From NCBI GenBank assembly GCA_905160935.1, contig CAJHZI010000204.1, positions 1,880,001-1,944,000 on the forward strand: a stretch of 64,000 nucleotides of DNA, read 5' to 3'. The translations under genes were made by a program, and so were the position numbers. The notes below the pieces were generated by a model. The model searched no databases, was not told the origin of the DNA, and was given only the letters and a program-made list of their open reading frames with translations. Below, one piece after another: positions 14,474 through 22,199 of this stretch. How positions within the stretch are numbered: position 1 is the stretch's first letter; every line of letters starts with the position of its first letter. This DNA is from Enchytraeus crypticus (lineage: Eukaryota > Annelida > Clitellata > Enchytraeida > Enchytraeidae).

Positions 14474-14921
14474 TTATATATATATATATATATATATACA
14501 TATTACTATATATATATATATACATACATATATACATGTACGTTCATATGTGTGTATATTATATATGTATATTATATATATATATATATATATTTTTATA
14601 TTATATATTTATACGTATATTATATATATATGTATATATATATACATGCATATATATGTATATATATGTATATACATGTATATATATGTATATATGTATA
14701 TACATACATGTATATATATATGTATATATATACATGTATATATATACATATATATATATATATATACTATATATATATATAATATATATACAGATATATC
14801 GCTCGTTAGGCAGTGCATATATATATATATATTATTTATTATACAATGCCTAAGCGAGCGATATATACATGTAATATATATATATATATTATATATATAT
14901 ATATATTATATATATATATAA

Positions 14922-14958
<37 letters not shown>

Positions 14959-16466
14959 CATATATACATGTATGTTTATAAGTTTGTATATTATATATGA
15001 ATATTTTATATATATATATTTATATGATGTATTTATATATATATTATGTATGTTATCAAATCTGTTAGACTAAATTTATGCATATCGGCTAATTTCTGTC
15101 TTTTTTCGTTTATTTTTAGTTTCGTTTTGTTTGTTTGTATATTTGTGTCTGACATATAATGGTGAATAAAAAGAATATATTATATATATGTATATATATA
15201 CATGTATATATATATATATAATATAGTGGCATATAAAAAGAAATGTTATAGATGTGGACATGAGGAGGAAAACAGAAGATAGAAATGAGTGGAGGCGTTG
15301 TATGCCATGGACTTGCCAATATACAGTGCACTAAGCGAGCGATATATACATGTATGCATGTATATACTATATATATATATATATACTGCGAGTAAAAAAA
15401 AACATCTGCGAAGTCTCTCGCCCATAATTTTGGTATTAGTGGACCGATTTTTTAACATCTTGCATAGTTATAATCAGGATAGCATTTGCTATAAAATAAC
15501 GGTAAGTGACTCTTTTAATTATTATTTTTTCTTTGAAGCAGTGCTTGAAAATAAGCGCAACCAGAATCAACTCCTCCACTGCTCTGACATTCTCTTTTGT
15601 TCGTATGCTCTTCGGTCGTCCACTGCCCTTCTTTTTATCGGCGCTCCCAGTCCGGCGTAATTTCTTTAAAAAGCAATCTAACCCTCCCAGGGTCCAGCTT
15701 TTTGTTGGAAATTCGGCAATCAACCGATATGCGCCATAACCCCTTAAAAAGGTAAAAGTTTTTTTACGAGCGCTATATCTTCATTAGTAAGCACCATTTT
15801 AAAATTTCAACAAAAGCAGACTATGTTTGTAAAATCGTCTGTTATTTTTTACATTAAGCCGGCAGTATCAAAAAAACTAGATGTAAGATTAGTACTTTTC
15901 TTCTTCTTTATAATTCTGAAAAGATTTTCAAAATCGGTTCAGAAGTGTCAAAGTTGTGGACGAAATACTGCGCACGTTTTTTTATGACTCACAGTGTATC
16001 TATATACATGTATATACATACATACATGTATATATCGCTCGCTTAGTGCACCGTCTATTGGCAGGTCCATGGTATACAACGCCTCCACTAATTTCTATCT
16101 TCTGTTTTCTTCCTCATGTCCACATCTATAACATTTCTTTTTATGTATCACTCAATATACTTGAGGGATTCCGCATATGACGAGGTGAGTCCCCTATGTC
16201 TTCCTCAGCTTTGATTAACATTTGTTGTGCAGGGCATATCAGTATGTGCGGGGTTCAAATCCAGGGCTCGCCCGTCACTTGACATCGCTTTCATATGAGG
16301 AAAATGACGTTAACATTAGCTTAACCAGCTCTAAATCATATTTACACCGTCAATTAAGTAAACCCGTGTACTTACAGTCGAGAACGTGTAGATAGTAGTA
16401 TGGTGGAATGCGATACAGAGATTCGTTTGAAGATACGTTAGGTGGTGCGCCGCGTCCAGAAGCCAT
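355..16466 (-). CDS. MVP: Major vault protein (MVP), 5' eleven exons, 749 residues; 3' part outside window
   Basis: MVP is the self-assembling shell protein of the cytoplasmic vault ribonucleoprotein particle. Eleven exons join with compatible phases into 2247 nt (749 codons). Recognised landmarks in order are the N-terminal [32 protein letters not shown], the MVP repeats containing [24 protein letters not shown] and IRGPVEYVP, then VVFGPELV and [13 protein letters not shown] opening the shoulder domain (about residues 484-667), and [19 protein letters not shown] leading to the charged cap helix (from about residue 668). Roughly 100-150 C-terminal residues must lie left of position 1. The start ATG at 16466 opens the only exon fitting the N-terminus and adds about 10 residues ahead of the family's usual start. 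Introns 1 and 2 are large and packed with mobile elements; the others are about 0.3-1.2 kb. Family knowledge supplies the function; the exon chain is read directly. Confidence 0.95.
604..800. repeat. 26-bp tandem array abutting the MVP exon 11 acceptor
   Basis: About seven units of CATCAGCACGATCAGTTATA plus AACAGG-like bases, period 26 (21 at the edge). On the coding strand each unit contains CTGATGCCCCTG, close to the CGATGCCCCGCAG of the real acceptor, but without its AG in place. It starts within a few bases of the exon. Confidence 0.8.
815..930 (-). repeat. Duplicated exon 10 end plus 5' splice site of MVP with (GATT)n
   Basis: The plus-strand segment beginning CACTTGGCGGCAGCCTCCTG at 909 (real exon end) recurs at 845, 64 bp into the intron. 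It keeps the donor GTGA in minus sense. The spacers are GATT/GATTG repeats. Confidence 0.9.
912..1123 (-). CDS. MVP: MVP exon 10 (residues 598-668)
   Basis: Acceptor TTTCAG, donor GTGAGC. It encodes [51 protein letters not shown] and NSQEAAAK. The exon end plus donor (22 bp, TCAGGAGGCTGCCGCCAAGT with two further matching bases) is repeated 64 bp into the next intron. Confidence 0.95.
1613..1757 (-). CDS. MVP: MVP exon 9 (residues 549-597)
   Basis: Acceptor TTTCAG at 1759-1758, donor GTATTT. It encodes [36 protein letters not shown] and QFDDFHK. The order and spacing match the vertebrate shoulder domain. The exon is short and completed by split codons, so a simple ORF view misses it. Confidence 0.93.
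2565..2740 (+). mobile_element. 5'-truncated RTE-like LINE C-terminus in MVP intron 8
   Basis: It reads RGRGGPRLV, then [20 protein letters not shown] and [14 protein letters not shown], the same C-terminus as the LINE at 11414-12535, followed by GGCAGTGCACTAAGAGAG and a (GA)n tail. The tail ends within 10 bp of the exon 8 donor, in opposite orientation to the gene. Confidence 0.8.
2748..2945 (-). CDS. MVP: MVP exon 8 (residues 483-549)
   Basis: Acceptor CATAG, donor GTAAGT. It encodes [36 protein letters not shown] and LQLQLSYNW, the start of the shoulder (SPFH-like) domain. The donor is followed within a few bases by a pyrimidine-rich tract that is the tail of an inserted LINE fragment. 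Confidence 0.95.
2985..3175. repeat. About 35-bp degenerate tandem array in MVP intron 7
   Basis: Roughly five units of the type AAAATCATTGAGTCNTCGAA, 40 bp upstream (gene sense) of the exon 8 acceptor. Purely noncoding. Confidence 0.7.
3568..3772 (-). repeat. Triplicated exon 7 end plus 5' splice site of MVP
   Basis: CAAGCTCACCTAGC (plus strand), which carries donor GTGAGCTTG and the exon end, begins at 3568, 3650 and 3733 (real): spacings 82 and 83 bp. Each copy extends about 28 nt into the exon, reading YDYKEKNAR or YDIKEKKAR instead of YDYKEKKAR. Confidence 0.93.
3742..4130 (-). CDS. MVP: MVP exon 7 (residues 354-483)
   Basis: Acceptor CTGCAG, donor GTGAGC. It encodes [58 protein letters not shown] and [19 protein letters not shown]. 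The exon end and donor are repeated twice in the following intron (copies near 3650 and 3568). Confidence 0.95.
4809..5039 (-). CDS. MVP: MVP exon 6 (residues 277-353)
   Basis: Acceptor GACACAG, donor GTATGT after GGC. It encodes [20 protein letters not shown], then [12 protein letters not shown] and [19 protein letters not shown], matching the GEKSFFL...GIQ.VYVL repeat of vertebrate MVP. A (GATT)n tract (minus sense) is the immediate upstream intron sequence. Confidence 0.94.
5041..5135. repeat. (CAAT)n tract at the MVP exon 6 acceptor
   Basis: About 95 bp of CAAT/CAGT/CATT units directly upstream of the exon in gene sense. It resembles the (GATT)n tail of the SINE-like family seen at 5523-5610. 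Confidence 0.8.
5520..5610 (+). mobile_element. SINE-like family G, 3' end with GATT tail
   Basis: ACGTCCCTGGCATTGCCTTA then TGACGAGGAACTGGACGTTA and a short GATT tail. The reverse complement recurs at 33048-33380, and in part at 28590-28640, 49563-49620 and 59862-59890. Confidence 0.65.
5964..6089 (-). CDS. MVP: MVP exon 5 (residues 235-276)
   Basis: Acceptor CTACAG at 6091-6090, donor GTTTGA. 42 codons run from [11 protein letters not shown] through [21 protein letters not shown] second acceptor plus the first nine exon bases occurs 62 bp upstream, and a 26-nt identical piece of the exon's 3' part lies in intron 4 at 6644-6669. Confidence 0.92.
6081..6157 (-). repeat. Duplicated 3' splice site plus start of MVP exon 5
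   Basis: CAGAGCTTTCTGTAG (plus strand) at 6081-6095 (real) and 6143-6157 (copy), spacing 62. In minus sense both read CTACAG followed by AAAGCTCTG. Confidence 0.85.
6180..6640. repeat. Intron 4 simple repeats and 25-bp-type tandem repeats
   Basis: A (GTC)n/(ATC)n run near 6200-6235, then repeated ATGGTCATAGTGATACTATA units between 6295 and 6640, some interrupted by CATCATCATCNTC blocks followed by CTTGAATCC. No coding potential. Confidence 0.6.
7140..7195 (-). mobile_element. SINE A tail fragment, left of MVP exon 4
   Basis: GCTAAGGTTAACGTCAGTTT then CCTCACTCCTAAGCGATGTC, the tail module of the tRNA-derived SINE (full copy at 18275-18415). It is oriented opposite to the copy at 7465-7507. 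Confidence 0.75.
7210..7436 (-). CDS. MVP: MVP exon 4 (residues 159-234)
   Basis: Acceptor GACAG, donor GTTTGT after GAAAAG. It encodes [20 protein letters not shown], then [30 protein letters not shown] and VLTEK, a typical MVP repeat. Oppositely oriented SINE-tail copies lie a few tens of bases from both ends. The exon is 227 nt, so skipping it would shift the frame. Confidence 0.94.
7465..7507 (+). mobile_element. SINE A tail fragment, right of MVP exon 4
   Basis: CATCGCTTTCAAGTGAAGAA then ACTGACGTTAACCTTA, an inverted partner of 7140-7195. The two bracket exon 4. Confidence 0.75.
7510..8600. other. MVP intron 3, mostly unrecognised AT-rich sequence
   Basis: Nothing coding is seen. 8275-8395 is a LINE 3' end (next entry); 8395-8480 is an AAT/ATT-rich stretch with many small palindromes. 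Confidence 0.6.
8275..8400 (+). mobile_element. CR1/L2-like LINE 3' end, MVP intron 3
   Basis: GGACTGATTTTTTGGATTTT then GGAATTAGCACCGTTCTAGA, GATGTTGTCATTGACGACAG. It matches 25425-25640 and 25745-25880, which end in (GTT)n. Confidence 0.65.
8616..8935 (-). CDS. MVP: MVP exon 3 (residues 52-159)
   Basis: Acceptor TTTAG at 8937-8936, donor GTGGGT after CCGG. It encodes [17 protein letters not shown] through [10 protein letters not shown], i.e. the first and second MVP repeats. A 52-bp minisatellite whose units resemble the polypyrimidine tract of this acceptor begins directly at the exon edge and runs upstream. Confidence 0.94.
8936..9294. repeat. 52-bp minisatellite at the MVP exon 3 acceptor, left block
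   Basis: ACAAGAGC recurs at 8940, 9011, 9063, 9115, 9167, 9219 and 9271: period 52 after a first 71-bp unit that carries an extra GCAAATATTGACGATTGAT. In gene sense the units contain GATTGCTGCTCTTGTTTA, the pyrimidine tract of the real acceptor, followed by TG instead of GG. Confidence 0.9.
9295..10865 (+). mobile_element. Decayed 1571-bp DNA transposon with TAA target duplication
   Basis: The 52-bp minisatellite unit CATTTGATAATCACTGG is split: TAA at 9292-9294 and again at 10866-10868. The ends are imperfect inverted repeats (CATTGGTCAATAA versus CACAGGTCAACAA). Inside are two remnants of one protein. The N-terminal part at 9592-9885 is a zinc-ribbon-like domain ([32 protein letters not shown]); it frameshifts near 9820 into [15 protein letters not shown]. 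After a deletion, 10000-10575 gives [30 protein letters not shown] and [13 protein letters not shown]. This protein family is common and uncharacterised in invertebrate genomes. CA-termini and a 3-bp duplication would suit CACTA-like elements, and TWA duplication would suit Harbinger; the superfamily is left open. Confidence 0.75.
9592..10576 (+). pseudogene. Broken transposon protein gene
   Basis: ATG at 9592 ([17 protein letters not shown]). The frame changes at about 9820, a middle region of perhaps 250 residues is missing, and the C-terminal part runs on with stops at 10296 and again later ([27 protein letters not shown]). It cannot encode a full protein. Confidence 0.7.
10866..11120. repeat. 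52-bp minisatellite, right block
   Basis: Continuation of the array at 8936-9294 after the transposon. ACAAGAGC recurs at 10898, 10968, 11020 and 11072; the first spacing is 70 and contains the same extra segment as the left block, suggesting a higher-order unit. Confidence 0.88.
11414..12535 (+). mobile_element. RTE-like non-LTR retrotransposon, 5'-truncated and broken
   Basis: Reverse transcriptase pieces in order: [52 protein letters not shown]; frameshift near 11795; [28 protein letters not shown] (catalytic); a deletion; then [35 protein letters not shown] and [11 protein letters not shown]. The 3' end is ACCTGCCAGTAGGCAGTGCA plus CTAAGAGAGACACTAAGAAA. Frameshifts and the missing 5' part make it inactive. 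It is the source family for the tails at 1-240, 2565-2740, 15236-15348, 16018-16150, 46592-46715 and perhaps 52190-52245. Confidence 0.88.
12718..12781 (-). CDS. MVP: MVP exon 2 (residues 31-52)
   Basis: A 64-nt exon between acceptor ATACAG and donor GTTTGT. It encodes [20 protein letters not shown], which continues exon 1 and joins exon 3 through a split Arg codon. [12 protein letters not shown] is a near-invariant MVP segment. It sits just downstream (minus-strand sense) of the foldback element and just before the LINE copy. Confidence 0.9.
12790..13270. other. MVP intron 1, unrecognised stretch
   Basis: AT-rich, no open frames and no repeat that I recognise elsewhere in the window. Confidence 0.5.
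13275..14140. mobile_element. Foldback element, about 370-bp inverted arms
   Basis: The left arm starts near 13280 (ACACTGTGTTTTTATAACTG) and the right arm ends near 14135 with its reverse complement (CAGTTACAAAAAACACAGTG). Further paired blocks are GTCAGATAAGAAATTTCC with GGAAATTTCTTATCTGAC, and GACAAAGTTATTGAAC with GTTCAATAACTTTGTC. The arms are separated by about 90 bp containing a CAGCCACTGCAGCGGCGTCC core. There is no coding sequence. It looks like a nonautonomous foldback/MITE DNA element in (TA)n surroundings. Confidence 0.85.
14110..15060. repeat. (TA)n / (TATATACA)n array, about 950 bp
   Basis: Alternating TA with interspersed CATG and TATATACATG units. It is interrupted at 14808-14870 by two inverted snippets of a LINE tail (CGCTCGTTAGGCAGTGCA and TGCCTAAGCGAGCG). 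It can form large cruciforms, and assembly across it may be unreliable. Confidence 0.9.
15236..15348 (+). mobile_element. RTE-like LINE 3' end, forward copy
   Basis: GATGTGGACATGAGGAGGAA through GTGGAGGCGTTGTATGCCAT and CAGTGCACTAAGCGAGCG. It forms an inverted pair with 16018-16150. Confidence 0.75.
15386..15996 (-). mobile_element. Tc1/mariner remnant with TA target duplication
   Basis: Imperfect terminal inverted repeats: left CTGCGAGTAAAAAAAAAC, right (reverse complement) CACTGTGAGTCATAAAAAAA, each followed about 45 bp in by a GGACCGATTTT / GAACCGATTTT match; TA flanks both ends. On the minus strand 15570-15720 encodes [40 protein letters not shown] and NVRAVEEL, the N-terminal helix-turn-helix with GRP(K/R)S hook typical of these transposases. 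The catalytic DDE/D part is absent. Confidence 0.8.
16018..16150 (-). mobile_element. RTE-like LINE 3' end, reverse copy
   Basis: CGCTCGCTTAGTGCACCGTC through TCCATGGTATACAACGCCTC and TCATGTCCACATCTATAACA, the reverse complement of 15236-15348. The two bracket the mariner remnant. Confidence 0.75.
16230..16335 (+). mobile_element. SINE A copy near the MVP exon 1 donor
   Basis: CAGTATGTGCGGGGTTCAAA (box B GGTTCAAATCC) then TCGCCCGTCACTTGACATCG and the GACGTTAACATTAGC tail. It lacks the box A half. Confidence 0.7.
16376..16466 (-). CDS. MVP: MVP exon 1 (start codon, residues 1-30)
   Basis: ATG at 16466-16464 opens 30 codons ending [12 protein letters not shown], then one base before the donor GTAAGT at 16375. 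The Ser/Asn/Pro-rich first 16 residues vary between species, whereas the IPPY core is the canonical MVP N-terminus that folds into the vault waist. This exon lies 3.6 kb from exon 2 and is too short to be seen by ORF length alone. No TATA box is evident upstream. Confidence 0.9.
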
Positions 16467-16859
16467 CGTGCTCGATATTATAATGGATAATGCAACAGAT
16501 GTCTAATAATTTTGCGAATGATTGTAAATAGCTGTAATTAAGAAAATAAATGAGTTAGCTCACAAAAACATTGAAAGTATTACATAGAGTAATCGCTTTA
16601 CTTCCGCTTGATATCGTAGAGTTTGTTAACAAGAGTTAGACAATGATAAAACAGATATGACTTTACAAAAGCGTAGTAACAACAGTCACCAGAAGTAAAA
16701 CACTGAAAAAACAGAAACAGAACAGACGACTTAGACTTATTGTATTGATAACTGTCATAAATAAACCATTCAACATAGGGACTACTAGCGAAATGGCAAG
16801 TCAGGGAAGTTGCAAACAGATTAAAGATCATATAGTCAAACAAATTAATACTCATATAG

Positions 16860-17425
16860 ACAACAGACAAGCAATGCTACTAGCAGACAACCGATCATAC
16901 AGATAAGCAAAGCAACAAGTAGACAACCGATCATACAGATAAGCAATGCAACAAATGGACAACATATCATACTGATAAGCAATGCAACAAGTAGACAACC
17001 GATCATACAGACAAGCAATGCAACAAGTAGACAGCCTATCACACAGACAAGCAATGCAACGAGCAGACAACAGATCATACATACAAGCAATGCAACAAGC
17101 AGACAACCGATCATACAGGCAAGCAATGCAACAAGTAGATAACCGATGAAACAGATAAGCAATGCAACAAGCAGACAACCGATCATACAAGCAAGCTATG
17201 CAACAAGTAGACAACCGATCATACAGATAAGCAATGCAACGAGTAGACAACCGATCATGCAGATAAGCAATGCAACAAGTAAACAACCGATCATACAAAA
17301 AAGCAATGCAACAAGCAGACAACCGATCATACAGGCAAGCTATGCAACAAGTAGACAACCGATCATACAGGCAACCAATGCAACAAGTAGACAACCGATC
17401 ATATAGATATGCAATGCAACTGATA
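16860..17425. repeat. 36-bp minisatellite, about 15 units
   Basis: Consensus CAACAAGTAGACAACCGATC then ATACAGATAAGCAATG. Because 36 is divisible by 3, long frames are open on both strands (12-residue repeats such as MIGCLLVALLVC on minus and ATSRQPIIQASY on plus). Units vary by 0-4 substitutions and no unit is spacer-like. It lies about 400 bp upstream of MVP exon 1. Confidence 0.92.
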
Positions 17426-17486
17426 TCGTCGACCTAAGCAAACACTGTACGCTTAGGCAGGAGTGATTCAAGTGCTACCTGTATAC

Positions 17487-17489
<3 letters not shown>

Positions 17490-17544
<55 letters not shown>

Positions 17545-17572
17545 GTGTGTGGTGTGTGTGTGTGTGTGTGTA
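17490..17572. repeat. (GT)n microsatellite
   Basis: About 80 bp of GT with GTGTGTGG interruptions, potential Z-DNA. Confidence 0.95.
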
Positions 17573-18274
17573 GGCCTACGTCCCTACAGACCAGTCCAAA
17601 CATGCCACACGACTTCATTGAACAAATGCACAATCTTCCTGTACTAGTGGAATTCTTATTCATATTTGCAAACAGCTGTTCGTTGCATAAAAGTCATAAA
17701 AGTTTTGCTCTTAATCAAACTTCTGAATTTGCGCTTCCTTTCGAACCAAATTTTGTGATATATCTATATCAATTTACTAGAATCTATAACCTATTCGACA
17801 ATTACTGCCCTATGGCATAATTCAGGTTTTTAAACTATTGACAAATTTATTGAAACCTTTCGAAATTTGTGTCAAAGGACGAAGGCACATCCGAATATTC
17901 TATACTATTTCACCAGTCTCGGAACCAGAAATTACTTTAAGTGGAGGGGGCGGACATATTTTTGAACAGTGTCCACATTTCTCGGTTACGCCCACGCTAT
18001 CTCCAGGTTTCAGTTCAATGTGTTTTTACTTACACCATTTAAACTCATTTTAAACTCTTATATACACATTTACTCGCTATACACATTTGTAGTGACATGT
18101 GACGGGGAGACATACACATAGCCATGAACACAAAATCTAGACAGCAATATTTTATCGCCTAAGGCAGGGGGGCTGCCCCCTCATTGGACCCCCGCCTGCA
18201 TTTCACTATAATGCAACTCATAAAAATAGATATAAAATAGTCTATAATATGATTTTATTTTAAGTCTTTGCTTT

Positions 18275-18415
18275 AACAAAGCTAAGGTTAACGTCAGTTT
18301 CCTCACTCGAAAGCGTTGTAAGTGACGGGCGAGCACAGGATTTGAATCTAGTACATACTGATTCGCGGTCGAGTATCTTACCGACTTCGCCACTGGCTCC
18401 AGCCAGTATTAATTT
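18275..18415 (-). mobile_element. SINE A, full tRNA-derived copy
   Basis: On the minus strand it has GCTGGAGCCAGTGGCGAAGT, box A TGGCGAAGTCGG, box B GATTCAAATCC about 40 bp on, then CTCGCCCGTCACTTACAACG and the tail GAGGAAACTGACGTTAACCT. This is the best example of the family; its pol III boxes match the tRNA consensus closely. Other copies lie at 1270-1395, 16230-16335, 31800-31925, 42352-42498 and 45573-45685. Confidence 0.8.
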
Positions 18416-18419
18416 ATTA

Positions 18420-21400
18420 AATATTACTCGCAAAAAACTGTATTGTCTAGTGAGTCGCATGCATGTACAGTATTGTGCATTGTAGCTTCCGGTAGCTTAA
18501 AATTGGCCTAAGTTGCATGCGGTTGTTCCAGTCTTACAAGGAAGCGTTGAAACGTTCAAGTATTCAAGTCAGTCAATTGAACTGGGAAATAACATACGTT
18601 CATAGCTTCTAGTCTTTCATAGGACCGGACCCAAAGGAAGTTGACACAAGATTTCATTTGCATGAAGTCTCTTGAAGAGTTCGTTATAAATTAGGCCCTA
18701 TATCCCCTTATTAAATCTGGCAATTCAAATAAGACTTTTGCGCGTAAATAAGGTTAAGCCATAGAGGACTGAGCCAAATCCACAAGTAGACTATATAGAA
18801 TTGTATTCGGGGGTAGATCCAGAAATTGTTTACGGTGGGGTGGGCTCGATATGCTTTTTGATACATTTTTCCATTTTGCTTCAAAAATAATTTTTCAATA
18901 TCATTCTTCACAAATAAAGTCACGCCCTCTTATAGCGGAGGCTAGACTATCCGGCAGTAGGGCTGACGAGACGGGGGGGGGGGGGGGGGGGGGGGGGGGT
19001 CATTGATTGTGTTTCTAAAAATTAAGCGCACTGTCAGGCGCGGATTGATATCTGCTTGATATTGTTAGGGATGTTTTGGTTATATTGACTGTATTATTGC
19101 GCGTGTTTGTTTACCTGTATTACTGGATACCTTTAATAGTATTCTGCCGTGTCGCTGCTTGTGTTTGTTGTTAGCGGTGATGCGCCTTGTCTGGATTTTA
19201 AATCACTTCCTCGCTCGGGTTTAGAAAGATAACATGTAACTTAGAAATGCTTTAAGTTTTAAAACTTTTATATTTCTATTATTTTGACATTCATTAAGCG
19301 TTAACTTTATTTAAAGAAGTAACTGAATTTTATTTAATAATGGCCGAGCGAAGGAAGGCGCTATGAATCTTTTGTCTGCGTTGAGCCATATTTTCGAATA
19401 TGTAAGTATGTGTGATATGTGTGCCTAATTGTGTATCAGAGAAAAGCACTCAGTGGTAATTTCTTCCTTTTAGTCTCATTAGTGTTGGTGACAATTTATT
19501 TGCCAGTGGTGAAGTCTGTTTGTGTTGTAGAGAAGCTCAAGTGATATTTTTTGAACCCTATTGAGAGAGGGTTAGAGCTAACACCCTTAACTGGGGTAGA
19601 CTATTGTAAATTTATGTGCGGCTCAGTACCAGGAATTAAAAAGAGAGGGTACGTGAGGCCTTAGTGAAATTACCAGGTGTGGCTAACATAGTTTCTAGGG
19701 GTTCTTGTTTACAAGGTATAAAAAACGGCTAAACCGTTTCAAGACTCAGAGACTCTAGCCTGGGTAAGGTTAAACAGAGCTAGTGTGATTCATTAATTAA
19801 ATCCTTGGGACTTAGAAACAGGCGGCAAATCCTTTAGTTAAGTTTATGGGTGACGACTCATTGTGTGGAGGAATAGATTAGAGACCGGTCACTAGCGGAA
19901 TTCCGCAGTGGTGAAGTTTTCTATATATTATGATACACTGGTGCATAGCATATCACATGTATTAAGCACAGACAAAGTATGTCCTAGTGTGGAAGTATTG
20001 TTAACGTCCTTTTCGTATTTTTCTTTGGCTGTATTTCGCCCCGTGCTACTTAAAAGGCGGTATAGTAATTTATGAACAACTTCGTTATTGTTTATTTATT
20101 TATTTAAATTATTATTATTATAATTATTATTAATTGGACTGTAATTTAAGTATTCATTCACATCGTTTGACTTGTTATAGTTTCTCGCACATTATATTTT
20201 GTTTTATTCATAATATAACATTAATTAAGGAATTGATATTCATTTAATTAATTAATAACTCCTGTAGTTTGTCTGAATACTTCTTAGCGTAGGTATTTAA
20301 ATAGATGAGACATGCTATGTTTCATTAGCTCTCCCGTCATTTGTTTGACTTCTCTGAGATTTGAACCTGGTCCAGGATTTTGTAAATATTCTCACATATT
20401 TTCATTTTCCTGATATGTCTAGGCTGATAGTATCTTCATTGGTACTTTCCCTGACGCGCACCTTTATTTATTCCCCAATATCTTGGTTGTAACTTGTAAT
20501 ACTCCATGTTTTCACTGTAAGTTCTCAAGTTTTCATCTATAACAATGGTGTGCGATAAAACATTAAGATATCTCGACAAATCTTCAAGTTCAGTACCGTA
20601 CAATCTCGTGATCATTTAATTGCTTTGGTCATATTTGATTGAAATAGGGTCAAATAAACTCCGAGAGCTCATTATATAACTAGTTATTCCGTGGGCTAAT
20701 TATATAATAAATTATACGAATATAGGCCTAATTAATTTTTGTATATGCTGGTATGGTTATCACGCAAGCACTTATGCCTATAACAAGTATGTACCGGCAT
20801 GGGTAGGCCTATACCACAAGCCATTAAATATTGACCTGATTACATGGAAACCTTCCGGATTTAATTTTCTAATTCATTTCGCTTCAATAATTTCATATAT
20901 AGACCCGTCAAATTGGTTGGTTGGACAGGAGCTGGTTTAGGGCTTAGGATAGAATTAGAGTTAAGGCTAGGCTATGTTTAACGCTCCTGAAGATGTTGTT
21001 GTTGTCAAATCAGGTCGGTAACTAACGCTGCATGATAGATTTGCCTGCAGGTAAAGGCCGTAATCAATGCAAGAATTAGCAAAATTTTTAATTATTCACA
21101 CACGGTTTACGGCATTCAGGAAACGATCATATCAGTCTACAATATTTAGCCAACGAAAACATTAAAGACGCTTACCTCAGTTTATGAAAGCTAATACAAT
21201 AATTACTACATATAAGTATATATATATATATATATATGTACCGGCAAGAAAGTATTCTACTATCGCCTTATACCCGACAGATTGCACAAGACTGTGAAAC
21301 AGCCGAGCAATGTCTATATAAACAGCAGTCTGTAGCCAGGTTACACACAATCACATGAACTAGGCTCGCTTGCTGGCATACACACAGCTCAGTGCGCCTA

Positions 21401-21590
21401 CTCATAGTGAGGCCTACAAACATGCTTAGTCTGCAATTTAGCTAAGAGCTGACAGGGAAATTTGTATCTGCTGACAGTGCATAAATGCCATCCTGATTAC
21501 AAGATTGAACGTAATATAATTTATCTGGCAAATTTTGACAAATGATCTCTCAGGAATCAGGACGCAAATTCCTACGTAGTATTATTCAGT
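18420..21590. other. Intergenic region without recognised genes
   Basis: Non-repetitive AT-rich sequence with a 27-G run at 18973-18999 and a short (TA)n at 21218-21240. No frame resembles a known protein. 19560-19920 is moderately less AT-rich and contains TATAAAAAAC, but no LTR pair or coding sequence was found to support a retroelement. Confidence 0.5.
18973..18999 (+). repeat. 27-base uninterrupted G run
   Basis: G at every position 18973-18999 preceded by GACGAGAC. A 9-G run occurs at 23248-23256. It can form G-quadruplexes; exact length is error-prone in any sequencing method. Confidence 0.85.
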
Positions 21591-21597
21591 CGTTAAA

Positions 21598-21775
21598 GAG
21601 GGGGGACATGAGAACTCAGATCATCTAGCTCTCATTTTTCTGAGGTGCGTTCCCCAGCTAGGGGTCCATATTAGATACTGGGAGATCTATAAATAGGCTA
21701 TATTACAGGAGGCCCTGAAAAATTCTGACCATTCCTCTATTGCTCTCAAGTCCTACTTTAACCACTGATACGTAA
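21598..21775 (+). repeat. Dispersed repeat F, copy 1
   Basis: GTTCCCCAGCTAGGGGTCCA, CTGGGAGATCTATAAATAG and ATTCTGACC blocks match 23290-23460 in order and spacing. In the second copy it is directly attached to the LINE at 23470-24300, so it may be part of that LINE's 3' UTR. Confidence 0.6.
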
Positions 21776-22199
21776 TATTTACTGCATCGCTGACAATACT
21801 GAACAAAGGCTACGGCTGTGCTCAATCAGCCGTGAATCGATTGCCTATAATAGCTGTGCCTTTGCTGCGTCTGATAATAATATCATAATGCCTCATTAAT
21901 AACTATAACCTCACTACTGATGTTAAACCCACATCACCAGTCACCAGTAGTGACCTGTCGTGGCTATCGATGACCTCTCTCGCTTATTTTAAACCTAAAA
22001 TTTCATCCCATAACGAAAACTCTGTCGTTATTAAACGTTATTGTAAACGTTTGCTTAAAATGTAGCCTATTAAATACAGTGAAACATATATACATTATTG
22101 TCATTTGCAAATAATTATAATAAAATGTAGTAACGCAAAGTTTATTATTATTACGATAAAGGCGTAGCCTATTGGAGAATATTCTCCATTACCTTCTGG

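Noticed and set aside
14021..15073. Long Tyr/Ile-rich open frames on both strands
   Set aside because: They are translations of (TA)n and TATACA repeats, with no start context or family resemblance.
16852..17394. 180-residue Cys-rich repeat protein on the minus strand
   Set aside because: The frame follows from a 36-bp unit lacking stops; the other strand is open too, and no splice or start signals support it.
16860..17425. CRISPR-like regular array
   Set aside because: Units are contiguous 36-bp near-identical repeats without unique spacers, in an animal genome with introns; it is a minisatellite.
19560..20060. LTR retrotransposon 5' region
   Set aside because: TATAAAAAAC and a moderately GC-richer stretch are suggestive, but there is no second LTR, primer site or gag/pol coding nearby.
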